Source of the DNA: Sisyra terminalis
Lineage: Eukaryota; Arthropoda; Insecta; Neuroptera; Sisyridae
DNA length: 64,000 nt
NCBI GenBank assembly: GCA_958496175.1
Contig: OY292280.1
Span: 13,888,001-13,952,000, forward strand
Direction of reading: 5' to 3'
The notes beneath the pieces are model-generated. The model searched no databases and was not told the origin of the DNA. It worked only from the letters and a program-made list of their open reading frames with translations. Each line of letters begins with the position of its first letter. Within the stretch, counting starts at the first letter, position 1. The position numbers were made by a program, and so were the translations under genes. This document shows positions 1 through 12,000 of the stretch, piece after piece.

Positions 1-426
1 TGAAGCAATAAAATCTGTCGTTGATTGACTAAGCTGTAGAAACAATTATTTGCTATCCGAATTGGAATGAGTGATTTCCGGGTTTCTATTTAAGGAATCC
101 CAGATTTAAATTTATCTATTGGTTACCTCATCACCAATACGGTATCGATAAATATTCAAAGTATTACGTGACCGCCAAATTAATTACCATAATCGTTGCA
201 ACAGCGGAAGTGCTTATATAATTTACAAGGAATTTTGGAAGGAAAAAAAAACACAAGGAAAGTGGCATAAAATAGAGATTTATTTAGTTTCCAACTGACA
301 CCAACAGCAATTAATAAATTTTCTTTGACTATTTTTTAAATATATATATTTTATATATATATTATATATATGTATATTAAGTTAAAACTCTAACACCATT
401 TTTTTGTTAAATCCCTCCAGTCCATA

Positions 427-3400
427 TTAGTTGTGCCCGAACACCGAATAAAACGGAATTAGATCCTAAAATTAGTGAATATCACTGACAGGCAACTAGT
501 TGCGGGCAGTTTGGAATCGTGCACAATTGATTAGAACTTGAATCTCCCCGAACACGAGCTTCGTAATGGTCAAAAAGGACTGGTTTTCGACAAAATGTAC
601 ATTCCTGAAAATCATAATATCGATGTTTATAATCCAATTAACAATTATTCTTCTCTATGCCAAAGTATATACTTTTATTGAAACATAGAGGAATTTAATA
701 TCAATCTTACCGCTGAACATTCCAATCCTTTTAACGGCAAGTCCAGCTTTTTCCAAATTTTTATCATATCTTCAACCAATTGATCCATCATCGGTCGAGT
801 ATGATGGGGTGTAGGTGCTAATCGTAACTTCTCATCCCCTCGTTTAACCGTGGGATAGTTAATCGCTTGGACATAGTGTCCAAAGTCTTGAATCAGCGAA
901 TCTGATATTAGTGAAGATTGCAAGGGGTTTCCAATCTAAAAGTATAACCAATTTATAAAACTAATCAATGACTAAAACTTAGTCGTTTACTTTTATTGGA
1001 ATTATATGACTTGGGGTGTGCTCTACTGGGAAACCATTGCTTTTTAACTTTTCTCTAAGATATTTCACATTTTCTTGATGTTTTTTCCGAAGTTCGACTC
1101 CTTCAGAAGAAGCTAAGATTTCCACTGCCGCTGTGGCTCCTGCTAATACTGTGGGAGGAAGAGATGTGGTGAATATAAATCCAGCAGCATACGATCGAAT
1201 CATATCCACTAATAACGAATTTCCGGCGATGTAGCCTCCTATATTTCCAAAAGCTTTTCCCAGAGTTCCCGAAATGATGTTCATTTTGTGCAGGAGTCCT
1301 TCTCGTTCCCCAATTCCAGCGCCGTGTTTCCCATACAAACCAACAGCATGCACCTCATCGATGAAGGTCAACGCACCATATTTATGAGCCACATCACAGA
1401 GTTTCTAAAGACATTTTCGTTGTTAACTATTTTTCAAAAAAAAAAACAAGGGAAGAAAAAGGGAACTTACATCCAGCGGGCATACTGCTCCTGTCATTGA
1501 ATGGACCGTTTCAAAAGCAACGATTTTCGGAACGTTTACATCGACTTTCTGGAGTAGTTCTTCCAAATGTTCTGGATCGTTATGCCGGAAGATATGTTTC
1601 GGAACTCTACTATTCCGTATTCCTTGGATCATGGATGCGTGATTTCCTTCGTCCGAAAAAATTTCGCAGCCTGCAATAAATATTAACGTGGAACTTGAGG
1701 ATCTAGGGAGATAAAAGATGAAGTTTAAAACTTTTACCACCTACCTGGTAATAATTTTGCTAAAGTAAATAGTGTAGAGTCATTGGCAACAAAGCAGGAG
1801 GTAAATAGAAGAGCCGCTTCTTTCTGATGAAGTTGTGCTAATTTTTTTTCTAAATTTTCGTGGTAGAGAGAATTTCCTGATATATTTCTAGTACCTCCAG
1901 CACCAGCACCATGTTTTTCCAACGCTAATCTAAAATAAATGTTTATACTCATTTTTTTCTAATAGTTCTTAAAGGCCTATTTTAGTTCGTAACATTGATA
2001 TGTACATATGGATAGACTTCATATGCTGTTGCATTTTGAGTAGTTCACTCGAAATTTGTGCCTACGTAGACGGCGCTAGCAGTTACTGCTTGTCATTTAC
2101 TGTACAGTAGGCTATCCATTTATACAGATCAGTGGTTTGTAATAATAAGTACCTAACAGCCTCTTTTACTTTGGGATGACATGACATCCCCAGATAATCA
2201 TTTGAACACCATACGGTAATGGGGCGTTCGCCCCATGAATACTCAAAAGCTTTGGGAAAAAGACCTGCACTGGCCAACCGGTTGACTTTTTTGAAAATCC
2301 TGTAGGAATGGTCCTTCTTCTTTCGCATTATCTGCGAATGAAAGAAATCATCGTACTTGAAAACTCCGTCTAAAACAAAAAAAAATGCTTAATGCTAAAT
2401 GCTCAGTTTTATTGGGTAGACTTAAGATTTGTGTCCGACAATAAAATTGTAAGAAGCTTTCTTTAAAAGTTATTTCATACAATGGCGTTTATCATAAAAA
2501 TCAAAACTAGTAGATATTTTTGAATTTGTTTCTATATGATAGTGGTATATTTTTTTTGGAAATAGACTTAACTAGAGTTTAACATAATTTTATTGTCTTC
2601 CACCAACCTCAACTCTATCCTTCTTCCTTGATATTCCTTACTCAGTTTTTGCGCATAGTCAGTGTCAGCATCGAGCGGTGCGAATTTTTCATTTGTTTCC
2701 GGCAACGTTTTTCGCAATTCTTGTGATTGGTTCAAGTTGGATACCGTTGGAGGTATAAGATGTTGTTGAACATTGACATTAATTAATTCATCCGGATCGC
2801 AAATTTTTGGCGAAACCTCCTCAACTAAAACGAAAACAAGAGAAAATTAAAGAAAAATTTACTTTAAATCATTCAACATACTACGTGTACGCTTAGTCAA
2901 GTCATCTTGTTTGATTCGACTCGAAAATTTTGATTTTTTGAAAAAAAATACCGCGCATGTCTCATTAACCTTCAACAAAGTAGACATATTCTTTAAATTT
3001 GCCATTTTGTAAAAGCACAAGAAAATTAACAAGATCAATTAAAGTCAGTCTTATCTCACCGATTGTTATAAACTAAATTGCAAGAAAGAATTTTTTGCAG
3101 TTGGGGATGATCCTATTTTAAATTGCAAACGACTCAATCTATTTAATTTAAAATTTAAAGTCAATTTTCTGAATTTCATTACAATTTGGACACAATGTGA
3201 CCTCTTATTAATTAAATTTCATAACGAATTAAACAGAAATTATGCATTACATTAATCTAATTTAATTTCTTTGTACCTAAATCATGTAAAACAAATCATT
3301 GTTTGTTAATTTCAAATATATCAATAAAACAAAACAAGTCATCTCGGAAACAAAAGCGAATGGCGCGCGCATATCAACAAGGCTCAGCCTCGCTTAATGA

Positions 3401-6181
3401 TTGCTCCGATTTCAGACATAAGCCATGATTGGTCGATTCGAAAAATCAACAATCACTTGATACGTTATTGTTTTCTAACGACACGTTGCAGGAAATACAG
3501 TAGGTCAATGTATGTTTTTATGATATTACGTGATTTCATTGTTAATTAATTCCATTTTCATTCTAATATATTGATTTCATTTTGTTTGCTTTGTCATTGA
3601 TTCGAATAATTTAAATTTGTAATTCAATGGTAAAGCAATATCATTCTTTAAATGTCACCAATTATTCCCTATTATTAAGTGCAATACAATCTTAATAAAA
3701 ATAATGATTTTAATACCTACAATCAATTGAAATTTTAATTGTTTTATTACATACTGTCTATAATTTTATATCGAAATAAATAAACATACAATATAAGTCT
3801 GCAAGTTTATAAAATGGCGGAGCGAAAAGCCATTTTGTTAAAGCCTTGAAATGACTAGCGAAGATAATTTGATGTTTGATAAGTACAAGTAGCACAAAAA
3901 TAGCCTACAATTATATTAATCAAATGACGTTAATATAATTACAAATTGCTTCACTTAAAACGTAAATATAGAAAAAAAATACTTTATTTAAGTAAAAAAA
4001 TAGTTTTAAAGAAACAAATGAAAATCTATAACAAACTTTGACTTAGCTTCTGAAAAAATATCTAAATAACTTATCAAAAACAATAAAAAATTTCGGCTCA
4101 ATATCTAGCAAAGTTGCATTTTCTATTTAATACTAATACTATGAACCTAAAATGGACTTGACCCAAAATTTCCTAGCTGAAACATAAAATAATAAAACAG
4201 TTTTTATAACTTTGAAAATCACATAAAACGTGATTAAAAAATTCATATGAATCATTTTTTTCTCATAAACAAAAGACAATCGATACTTTAGAAACAATGG
4301 AATTTGTAAAATTTTCCACCAACATAAATTCACTACTTCTTATTGTAAAATATTTCGCCACTTCAGGTTTGGAAACAAAAATCCCAAATCCACCTTTAGA
4401 AAATTTCATAAGTAATCATACATGGACCCTAGCGAATTGTAAAGCCATTGGAATTATTGGAGTACTTTTGTACTATTAAATATTAATAAATGATAAAACT
4501 CAGATCTCAGCTTTTATTAAATAAGAAGACACTTCAGGTTGTTTAAGATCGGTTTTTTTATTAAATATTTTTTAATATTCAAACTAGCTACTATCGTAAC
4601 GGCTCATGTGTACTTTAGCACACCCACAATCTGGCAATGTTGCATTTTCGACTTTGTTTTTAATTTGATTCGCGATTAAATCAGTCCATAATGGAAATTT
4701 AGCCACAAAAGAGAGAACTATACCATATTAGAATTAAATCATGAAAAAAATCGCGAATTAAATTAAAAACAAAATCGAAAATGCAACGTTGCCAGATTGT
4801 GGATGTGCTTAAGTACACTTGAGCCATTGTAACTTCATCAGGCTTCTTGAATCCCAAAAAATATAATATTTTCAATTTAAATTCAATAAATAAATCTTAA
4901 ACAACCTGAATTGTTTTCTTATTTAATTAAATATTAACCAAGAATCGATTTTTTACAGGTCAATTTTTGGCTCAAATCCTTTTTATTTAGGTCAATATCG
5001 GGCAAAATTTTATGCGATTTTATTCGCGATTTTTTTTATGGTTTAATTAATATGGTATAAATTTTTTTTTTTTGAGGCAAAATTGTCATTATGGGTCGAT
5101 TTATTCACGAATTATATTAAAAACAAAGTAGGAAATACAATTTTGCCAGATATTGACCGATCTAAAAGGAACCTGAGTCCAATTTGTTACCAATAATTAT
5201 TATTCTAATTTTAGAATTTCGTAATTTGTGACCAAATTGTATAAGATACCTCAACATTGTATAGATTAAGGAAGCTGAATAATTGTATCATAGTTATAAT
5301 TATAGTAATTTCAATTGAAAAAAATTACTCCATAACTAGTTTATATATCAATTACTAGTGGTCTACTTTCAGCCTGTATTATTGAGATGAAATAAATTTA
5401 AAAAGTTATATAACAGTAGTTTTCCTTGAACTAAAAATCATTCATATCAATTGATGCCAATTTGAGGGTTGAAATTTTCACCGTAAAAAAAATAAAAAAT
5501 TAAGAGGTAAACTATGATTTGCATAAAATATAGAACAAAAAAGAAAAGGTTTTGTATTTTAGGTGTTGCAATTTTTTATTTCATGGAAACTGAGGGTCAA
5601 AAAGTCCGATTGTGTTTTATAATAATCTATTTAAGTTTTGTAAAGATTAGAAATAGTTTTGAGATGTCACGTAAGCCACATGTGGCCTTTTCAATGCAAA
5701 ATCATTAGTTTTGGGATTTGGATGGAGGAAATATAAAAGGGGGTTGTGTTTAGGGTTGCAGGGATTTCGTTTGAAGTTATTGGAGGGTCTTTTACCTGGC
5801 AATTTTGAAATATTGTGCAAGAATTTTTTTGTTGATACCTAGGATTCGAAGGGTATCTTTTGATGGGATGGTGGTTCAATGGCTTGGAGTTTTGTTGGGA
5901 TCAAATTGATTTGGTGGATGAAAATTAGGTGATGGATTGCCGAGGGCGATTTACTCATTGAATTGAATTAAGTTTCTCTTTTGACGACCTGGTTGGCAGT
6001 GAAAGTCACTGGTGCAGAATAGAAGGGATCGCTTATGTAAATTCTTACCGTCACTCTTCGGCACTGGCATCGAACACATTCCCGAAACGATCGGGCAATG
6101 GTTCCCGTAGGTTTTCAGCAAGGTTGGGGCGTAATTTCGCACATATGCGGAGCTCAAACGGGTCAGAAATGGACAAGGCAT
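427..6181 (-). CDS. ALAS: 5-aminolevulinate synthase, mitochondrial (8 exons)
   Basis: PLP enzyme of the mitochondrial matrix that condenses glycine with succinyl-CoA to 5-aminolevulinate, the committed step of haem synthesis. Exons (minus strand): 6181-6049, 2824-2642, 2369-2153, 1929-1745, 1670-1471, 1404-991, 935-711, 465-427. All phases agree and give about 531 residues, normal for animal ALAS. Residues 1-44 ([11 protein letters not shown]...) form a basic mitochondrial presequence with two Cys-Pro haem-regulatory motifs (CPF near residue 3, HCPIV near 28). The catalytic core has [29 protein letters not shown] and the PLP-lysine motif SGTLGKAFG (Lys about 356), then [11 protein letters not shown] and [10 protein letters not shown]. 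Intron 1 is 3.2 kb and holds MITEs. The last exon is the weakest part: a GTAAGA donor after ECSA joins an ATTTTAG acceptor and adds 12 residues. Reading through that donor would instead stop at 675. Start chosen because MPCPFL matches insect ALAS N-termini as I know them. Confidence 0.93.
2885..3005 (-). other. Possible alternative first coding exon of ALAS
   Basis: An ATG at 3005 opens 40 codons ([13 protein letters not shown]...KRTR) that end at a GTAG donor after 2885 in phase 1. This is the same phase as ALAS exon 1, so it would splice in frame to the exon at 2824. The peptide is rich in Lys and Arg, as a mitochondrial presequence would be, but it has no Cys-Pro motif. It could be chance: phase agreement happens one time in three. 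Confidence 0.3.
4601..4825. mobile_element. MITE family A copy 1 (ALAS intron 1)
   Basis: Ends are GGCTCATGTG and CACTTGAGCC. The two arms of about 80 bp are near-perfect reverse complements and include the motif CCAGATTGTGG and its complement. Flanks ATCGTAAC/ATTGTAAC look like an 8-bp target duplication with one mismatch. Confidence 0.85.
4968..5180. mobile_element. MITE family B copy (ALAS intron 1)
   Basis: Shares the family A core (ATTCGCGATTTTTTT, TATGGTATAAATT, TGTCATTATGGGTCGATTTA), but its outer arm reads AGGTCAATATCGGGCAAAA / TTGCCAGATATTGACCGA. It has diverged more than the family A copies. Confidence 0.65.
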
Positions 6182-6974
6182 GGCTACTGGATTTCACTGA
6201 TTTGAACACTGAACGACAATCTCCTCAAGTGATACACTTGCGTAAGGATTACACCACTTTTCTGGGCAATCTGCTTGGCAATCGGTTAGCTTGTCGGGAA
6301 ATGAGTTTAGCGAGTGGTGAGCGAGACGGGAAAATTCTCCGCTCGGAAAATCAATCGAATTTTTCACTCAATTTACTGGCAAAAGTCTCACTCACACTGC
6401 CATTTCATATACGACTAACCAATTAATTCATTTGTACATAGGAAAAATTTATTGAAATACCCGACCGAGTGATTTCGTAAGGAGTGGGGCACCTTCTCCG
6501 TGATACGACCATTACGAAATTTACATTCATTCATTTATTGATTTTCCGTAAAATGCCACCGTTTGAACTCAGCGATATGTGACACCGACAAATTCACGTT
6601 CGACCCTACATTCACATGCGGAAAATCAAACGGATTGGCTCACTTTCAATTTGCATTTGACCCCAAAAAAAATCCCAACAATTTTCATCAAAAATAAATA
6701 AAAACCGGAAAGTCCTACACCAATTCAAACGTGCAAGTCATCCCATTTTCTTATCTTATCAAATTTTAATAAAATAAACTTCTCAACCACTTGTTTCCGT
6801 TTTTTTTTTTACCTTACACTATCAACGGCTTCACTATTAAGTGTTTTTCACTTATTTTTTTAAATCGCAAATTTATATATCACTACTCCAAAGTGAAACC
6901 TATTTTCTAATGCTAAAAGTATGTTATTTTAACGATATTTACTTGTTTTTAATTAACTATAGGTACCTTCTTTT
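6182..6974. promoter_or_regulatory. ALAS upstream region
   Basis: Unique, higher-GC sequence directly upstream of the ALAS start codon and the likely site of the ALAS promoter and 5' UTR. No repeat family from the rest of the window occurs here. No TATA box or other factor site is convincing by eye. Reading frames in it show no family resemblance. Confidence 0.4.
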
Positions 6975-7239
6975 CAAAGGCAGATTTGGGGGGAGGCATG
7001 TGCCCCCGTGCCCCAAGGGTATTTTTGTGTACTGTGGAAATTCCATAACAGTACATAGAAGTAAATCAAATTATTAAAGTTGTGAAAATATATGAATAAA
7101 ATAACAGAAAGGACATTAGTGAAACTTTAGTCAATTTCTAGCAGGAATTGCGAATTTTTTTCGTGACCCCTTTCACGCACTTGGAAATGAAAAATTATAT
7201 TGTGCCCCCCCCCAGAAAAAAATCCTGAATCCGCCTTTG
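6975..7239. mobile_element. hAT-like MITE, CAAAGGCGGATT family, intact copy
   Basis: Ends are CAAAGGCAGATTTGG and CCTGAATCCGCCTTTG. The copy is flanked by a perfect 8-bp duplication CTTCTTTT (6967-6974, 7240-7247), as for hAT-type elements. Inside is the hallmark GTATTTTTGTGTACTGTGG. It defines the family found truncated or nested at 34903, 35478, 36001, 53280, 53809 and 59456. Confidence 0.85.
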
Positions 7240-7247
7240 CTTCTTTT

Positions 7248-8068
7248 GACTTCTTCAATAAGCTTCTGAATTTATCTCTAATAATAAATATTTCCTAAGA
7301 AAATTCTTCCGACTTGTTTTCAACTTTCTTTTTAAGCATTTTGGGACCTTAAACATCCTAAACTTAATACTTTTATCATGTAAACCAAAAACAATACTTT
7401 TCTCTTTTACCCCGAAGGAGTAAAGTCCTTCCAAGTAGGTACCTACTTAAATAATTAGAGTGCCTATACTTATAATTTATGGATATCATTTAGCTAATAA
7501 ATCAGAGATATTTTAGCATTGGTATCGGTAGGTTTATCTATAATGTGGGTGGCAAATTTAATACTAATTTAATGGACTTGTGATATACTTTGAAAAATGA
7601 GTTAAATTGCAAACAAATATAAATTTAGTAAAGATAGTAATAAGTAGTGGAGAGCACAAGTAGGGCAAAAGAAGGCGAGATGTAGATATATTGAATTTAC
7701 TATTCTGTGCAATGATAAATATTTTGGGTTAATTTTTTTTATTGCCTTAAATTTTTAGTACTCATTTTTTATTAATTTTATTTTACTTCCAGTGTACATT
7801 CTATAGAGATGCAAAGCATCTGTACATAGAACTGGAATATTACAATAGTAATGTAATGAAAAGTACAATTGCATATATTTAAAATCAGAGCAACAAAATT
7901 AAAAGTTACAAAGTTAAAACAAAATTACCAATAGAATAAATCAAATTTAAATTTAAATATCAGTGACTAGTTACTAAAGGTACCCATTGTGCTTATTAAT
8001 ATTTTCCTCAATTTCTTTCGCTTAAAATTAAATGTTTAAGATGGTTGGGTAACTTATTAAACTTATTT
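7248..8068. other. AT-rich intergenic stretch with a LINE 3' tail
   Basis: No gene seen. Positions 7765-7850 are the reverse complement of the LINE tail at 52649-52727 (shared motif GCAAAGCATCTGTACATAGA), so a short LINE 3' end lies here on the minus strand. Confidence 0.55.
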
Positions 8069-8174
8069 ATGGCTAAAGTTTCATTATGGACCGATTTAAT
8101 CGCGAATTAAATTAAAAACATAGTCGAAAATGCAACGTTGCCAGATTGTGGGTGTGCTAAAATACACTTGAGCC
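8069..8174. mobile_element. MITE family A copy 2, half element
   Basis: Only the inner part and right arm are present: TTCATTATGGACCGATTTAAT through to CACTTGAGCC. The left arm is missing. Confidence 0.8.
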
Positions 8175-8224
8175 TATTTATTAATAATAACCTTATTAAG
8201 ATCAATAACTTTATTGAATATTTT

Positions 8225-8320
8225 TTTTAATTGCTTTTCTGTTGCTTTATAACTATGGTCTTTAGCGACTTTAGGGTGAATAACACCTACCAGATATGGA
8301 GCGGCTACCTTAGGGTGTCC
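8225..8320 (-). mobile_element. SINE fragment
   Basis: Matches the SINE at 9670-9850 over GCTTTATAACTA...GGTCTTTAGCGACT. The tRNA-like head is degraded. Confidence 0.55.
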
Positions 8321-9076
8321 GTTATTTCCCAAATTGATTTTTTTACAGCGGTCCCCTGAATTTTTAGTTTAAGATATAAAAAAAATTATCCAATACAATT
8401 CAGCTCTTAATTTCATGATTAAACCGTGTCGGAATCATGTTACTTTTACCATTTAAATAATATGGGATTATTTGACTTTTTACTTTTATCTTTTTTTCTC
8501 AGAGACAAATGGTTGAAAATATTTAAGATCAAATTATTCTGACGTAAAATTTAACGCTCTACAAAAAAGGTCTCTTATGAATTTTCGATTAAATCACTCC
8601 ATTAAAAGTAATTCAACATTTAACTTGTGTCTATGTTGACTAAAAGTTCTAAGAAATTTCTCATAGATTTAATTTTCAATTAAAAGATTTGAAATTAATT
8701 TAGTAAATTATTTAAAATGTTTGCGATCAACCAATTTCCCACCCCTGATCTATACCATCTATTTAATGCAGAGTACGCTCCATATATCCCTATTTTTTCG
8801 ATAAAAAATTGATACTGGTTCCTAGATAAATATATAGGCAACCATCAAACAATAAGTTGAAAATCAATGCAAAAATGAGGCATGTTGATACTTATATAAA
8901 TATTAAGTTATAATTTTTCGTAAATTATTATTTTTGACAGCAACATAAATACCATACCTGTTCACCAGATTGCCTATACGTAGCGCAAGTAAATTAGTTG
9001 GAATTGGAGATTGCTTATAGTAAACATCCCTGAATTGAAAACGGAAAATAAATGAAATAGCGATAGCAAATAGGCT
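8321..9076. other. AT-rich intergenic stretch
   Basis: No gene, RNA gene or recognised repeat seen. Confidence 0.5.
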
Positions 9077-9310
9077 TAGGCCCCTTTCAGGGGCCTAAGA
9101 ATTGCACTATCTTGCAATAATGCATTTTCGACTATAATTTTTATTCTATTTGCAGTTTTTTTCGGTAATTCAATTCTTATAACATATAATTTGCTCTTTT
9201 GCGGCCAAATTGTCATTATGGGTCGATTTATTTGGGAATTAAATTAAAAACAAAGTAGAAAATGCAATTTTGCCAGATATTGACCGACCTAAAAGAGACA
9301 TGGGCCAAAT
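9077..9310. mobile_element. MITE family B copy
   Basis: Bounded by CCCCTTTCAGGGGCC on the left and GACCTAAAAGAGACATGGGCC on the right. The core TGTCATTATGGGTCGATTTATT and arm TTTTGCCAGATATTGACCG are shared with the other family B copies. Confidence 0.65.
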
Positions 9311-9669
9311 AATACATTTTAAGTGGCTACTTTTGAATGGTAATGGCTTTTAAATTTGTCTTTAGAGTGCTAATATTCTCCGTAAATTTACCAATTAGGT
9401 AAGTAAGTTAGTAAAACATTATTTCAGGCAAGTTTTTTATTTTTATGAGACATTTATTATTGCTGTAAAACGTTTTTTACAACTGAAATTCTCCGATAAA
9501 GTTACTATTTACTCAAAAAAATAGTACAACCCATTTATTCGTTTTTGGGGATATTTCCGAAATTTCATTTTAACTCTCTTTTAAGAATTAATTTGTGGTA
9601 TTTTAAAATTAAAATTCGGAGAATTGACTATTGAGAATTGTTGACTATTGCCACAAACCCCTTTAGGCT

Positions 9670-9850
9670 GATCAACTATATTTTTTTTAAGTATTATTTA
9701 CCGTCGCTTTATAACTACTAAGGTCTTTAGCGACTCTAGGGTTATTAAAAATCCGTATTTGGGAAATATTGAAAATTTGCTCGATATGAGGATCAAACCC
9801 AACACCTAACAGTTTTGGAGCGGTTACCTTGACCACTCGGCCACCAGTAG
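9670..9850 (-). mobile_element. tRNA-derived SINE
   Basis: Read on the minus strand it starts GGTGGCCGAGTGGTCAAGG and carries GGGTTTGATCC downstream. These match RNA polymerase III box A and box B of a Ser/Leu-type tRNA, followed by an unrelated body (AGTCGCTAAAGACC, AGCGACGGTAAAT). The cloverleaf is not intact, so this is a SINE head and not a tRNA gene. Related copies lie at 8225 and 14400-15090. Confidence 0.75.
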
Positions 9851-9890
9851 GCTTGTTCAACTATTATCTTTTCACTAAGCGACCCTACTA

Positions 9891-10491
9891 TGAGTACCTA
9901 TAGTATTGAGGCATCTTCAATTTCATTCTGGAGAGTTCAATCGATCAAAAAAGCACCCTCAAAATTTCATAAAATATTTTCTTAAATTCCTGGTTGCTCT
10001 CATCAATGGTGTGGTAAATAATTAATAATGTTCTCGGGAACTTGGATTTAAATAATAAGATGTTATTTTTCAAATTATCTCAACGTTTCGTTGGTATTTA
10101 TTTCCAACTTCTTCCGGAGAACTAAAACATAATAACAATGGAGGTTGTTCAAAGCCAAATTACACAAATTAATTTTATCTTAGTTTTATACTGAACAGCG
10201 AAAATTAATTTATTTGTGTAATTTGACTTTGAACAACATGCATTGTTATTATGTTGTAGTTCTCCGGAAGAAGTTGGAAATAAATACCAACGAAACGTTG
10301 AGATAATTTGAAAAATAACGTCTCATTATTTAAATCCAAGTTCCCAAGAACATTATTAATTATTTACCACACCATGGATGAGAGCAACCAGGAATTTAAG
10401 GAAATATTTTATGAAATTTTGAGGGTGCTTTTTTGATCGATTGGACTCTCCAGAATGAAGTTGAAGATGCCTCAATACTATAGGTACCCAG
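9891..10491. repeat. Foldback element with two 290-bp arms
   Basis: The left arm, from TGAGTACCTATAGTATTGAG, is mirrored by the right arm ending CTCAATACTATAGGTACCCA. The arms meet near 10188 with almost no spacer. Each carries GGAAGAAGTTGG...CCAACGAAACGTTG (complement in the left arm), a perfect 5-bp stem before GAAACG. Similarity between arms is high, with a few single-base differences. Confidence 0.88.
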
Positions 10492-10544
10492 GTTTTCTTA
10501 AAGTTGGCATACCATTCAACTAGTGGTTATATTTGTACTTTTCG

Positions 10545-10950
10545 GTTTTAATTTGCAATTTCTGGAAATTCACTATCAATAAGTCCAAATCAGTTCAAGT
10601 GACCTTCACTCTCAGGAAAGGAACAGGCCCCCCGGTCAATCTGGACTCAACTGAGATCCCATCGTCCGACACCGTCAAATACCTTGGTGTTCAGGAGGCT
10701 GACCTGGAAATCTCACATCATCCAAAAACGAAAATACATTAACAAGAAGTTCAAACAGTTATACTGGCTGTTGGGTAGGGGCTCTAAACTTCCCCTTGAG
10801 GATAAACTACTTATATACAAAGCAATAATAGTGCCAATCTGGTCTGTGGGGCTCTGCCAGCAAGTCAAGCATTAAATTAATCGAGGCCACCCAATCAAAG
10901 ATCCTGAGACAGTTGGCAGATGGAAGATTTCCGCGATACAAGACCAGAAA
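10545..10950 (+). pseudogene. Jockey-like LINE reverse transcriptase fragment, broken
   Basis: Two overlapping frames together give the C-terminal part of a jockey-clade reverse transcriptase: INKSKSVQVTFTLRKG, DTVKYLGV, LYWLLGRGSKLPLEDKLL and IYKAIIVPIWSVG. There is a frameshift near 10690 and a stop after QVKH. The endonuclease and catalytic palm are absent. It is a dead, 5'-truncated copy. Confidence 0.85.
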
Positions 10951-12000
10951 GAAGAAGTATAAATCATAAGTGATTGTTGGAAAAAAGTTGAAAAATGTTT
11001 TATCTTGATACCCACTTTGCTATGGAACAACAAGGACGGCATATTAAATGAGGCTTAGGGCGGCATCGAACCTAAATCCGCAACTGTATAGGCTGTGGGA
11101 TTGGATAGAATGATTTGGATTCTTTCCAGGCAAAGGCATCAGCCTTTTCATTACCTTTGATACCCTTTTGGCTTGGCACCTATTCCAAGTTTACCTTGTA
11201 CAGAATTCAACTTTTCATCGTATAAATCATATTACCCATATTAATGAACTTAATATTTAAAATACATTATAATTAAACGATTAAAACAAAATAGAAATGA
11301 TATTTTGTATTGTTGCTATCATTGCTATTGTTGGTATTGTTAATGTTTTAGTTGGGAACACTGCGTGTTCCATATCAAATCCTAATAATCCCTACATGAG
11401 GTGTTTTTTTTTTTTTATTTCAAATCTTTCAAATTACTAAAATATTTGATCTATTTCAGAAAAGATTACTCAATATTAAATATTTTTCGATCAAATTGTC
11501 AAATTGAATTGCTTTTGTACTAAAGTGGTAGTTTTTTTTAAAAATGGCAAATTAATGACAGCGAGTGCGATCTTCTGTTGTTTATTTATCATTGGATGTA
11601 TATAATGTTGTGAAATTGAAAATTAATTTTCCTGAAAATTTCCTAAGACCAACGAATTTTCGATTTAAGCCTCAAAATTCTCAACAACAATATGAATCGT
11701 TTGCATTGATTTTGATCTTTGGTCCTCCAGAGATTCCAGAGATTCCTCCACTGGGAGTGATCTCTATTTCGTCAGCTCCGGTTATCAAATCGGATTATAG
11801 GACCTAGATCCTGATGGCCGATTTATATATAAAAAATAAATAAACTGCAATTTTCAATGATATTTAACAAATATACTGAAAAGTAACTATAATTTTATGG
11901 CTTGTATATTGATTTTTGTTAAATATATAAATTAATTCAAGCGAATAATTTGAACAGTTGAAGTATTTTTACTCGTGGTTCTTAGGATTGTTGTATAACA
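10951..12000. other. Intergenic stretch, possible orphan exon at 11565-11807
   Basis: Mostly AT-rich. A plus-strand frame at 11565-11807 ends ...FGPPEIPEIPPLGVISISSAP..., followed by AATAAA about 30 bp after its stop, so it could be a 3' terminal exon or repeat remnant. I do not recognise it and see no partner exon. Confidence 0.25.

Larger units (their letters stand above)
3006..6048 (-). other. ALAS intron 1, repeat-bearing
   Basis: Holds MITE family A at 4601-4825 and a family B copy around 4968-5180. These are flanked by pieces of an older repeat marked by the motif TTAAACAACCTGA (about 4530 and 4900), which also occurs at 15793 and 16382. The rest is plain AT-rich sequence in which I see no gene. 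Confidence 0.6.

Noticed and set aside
9780..9846. tRNA gene (Ser/Leu-like) on the minus strand
   Set aside because: Box A and box B are present but the arms do not pair, and the body repeats at 8225 and 14400; it is a SINE head.
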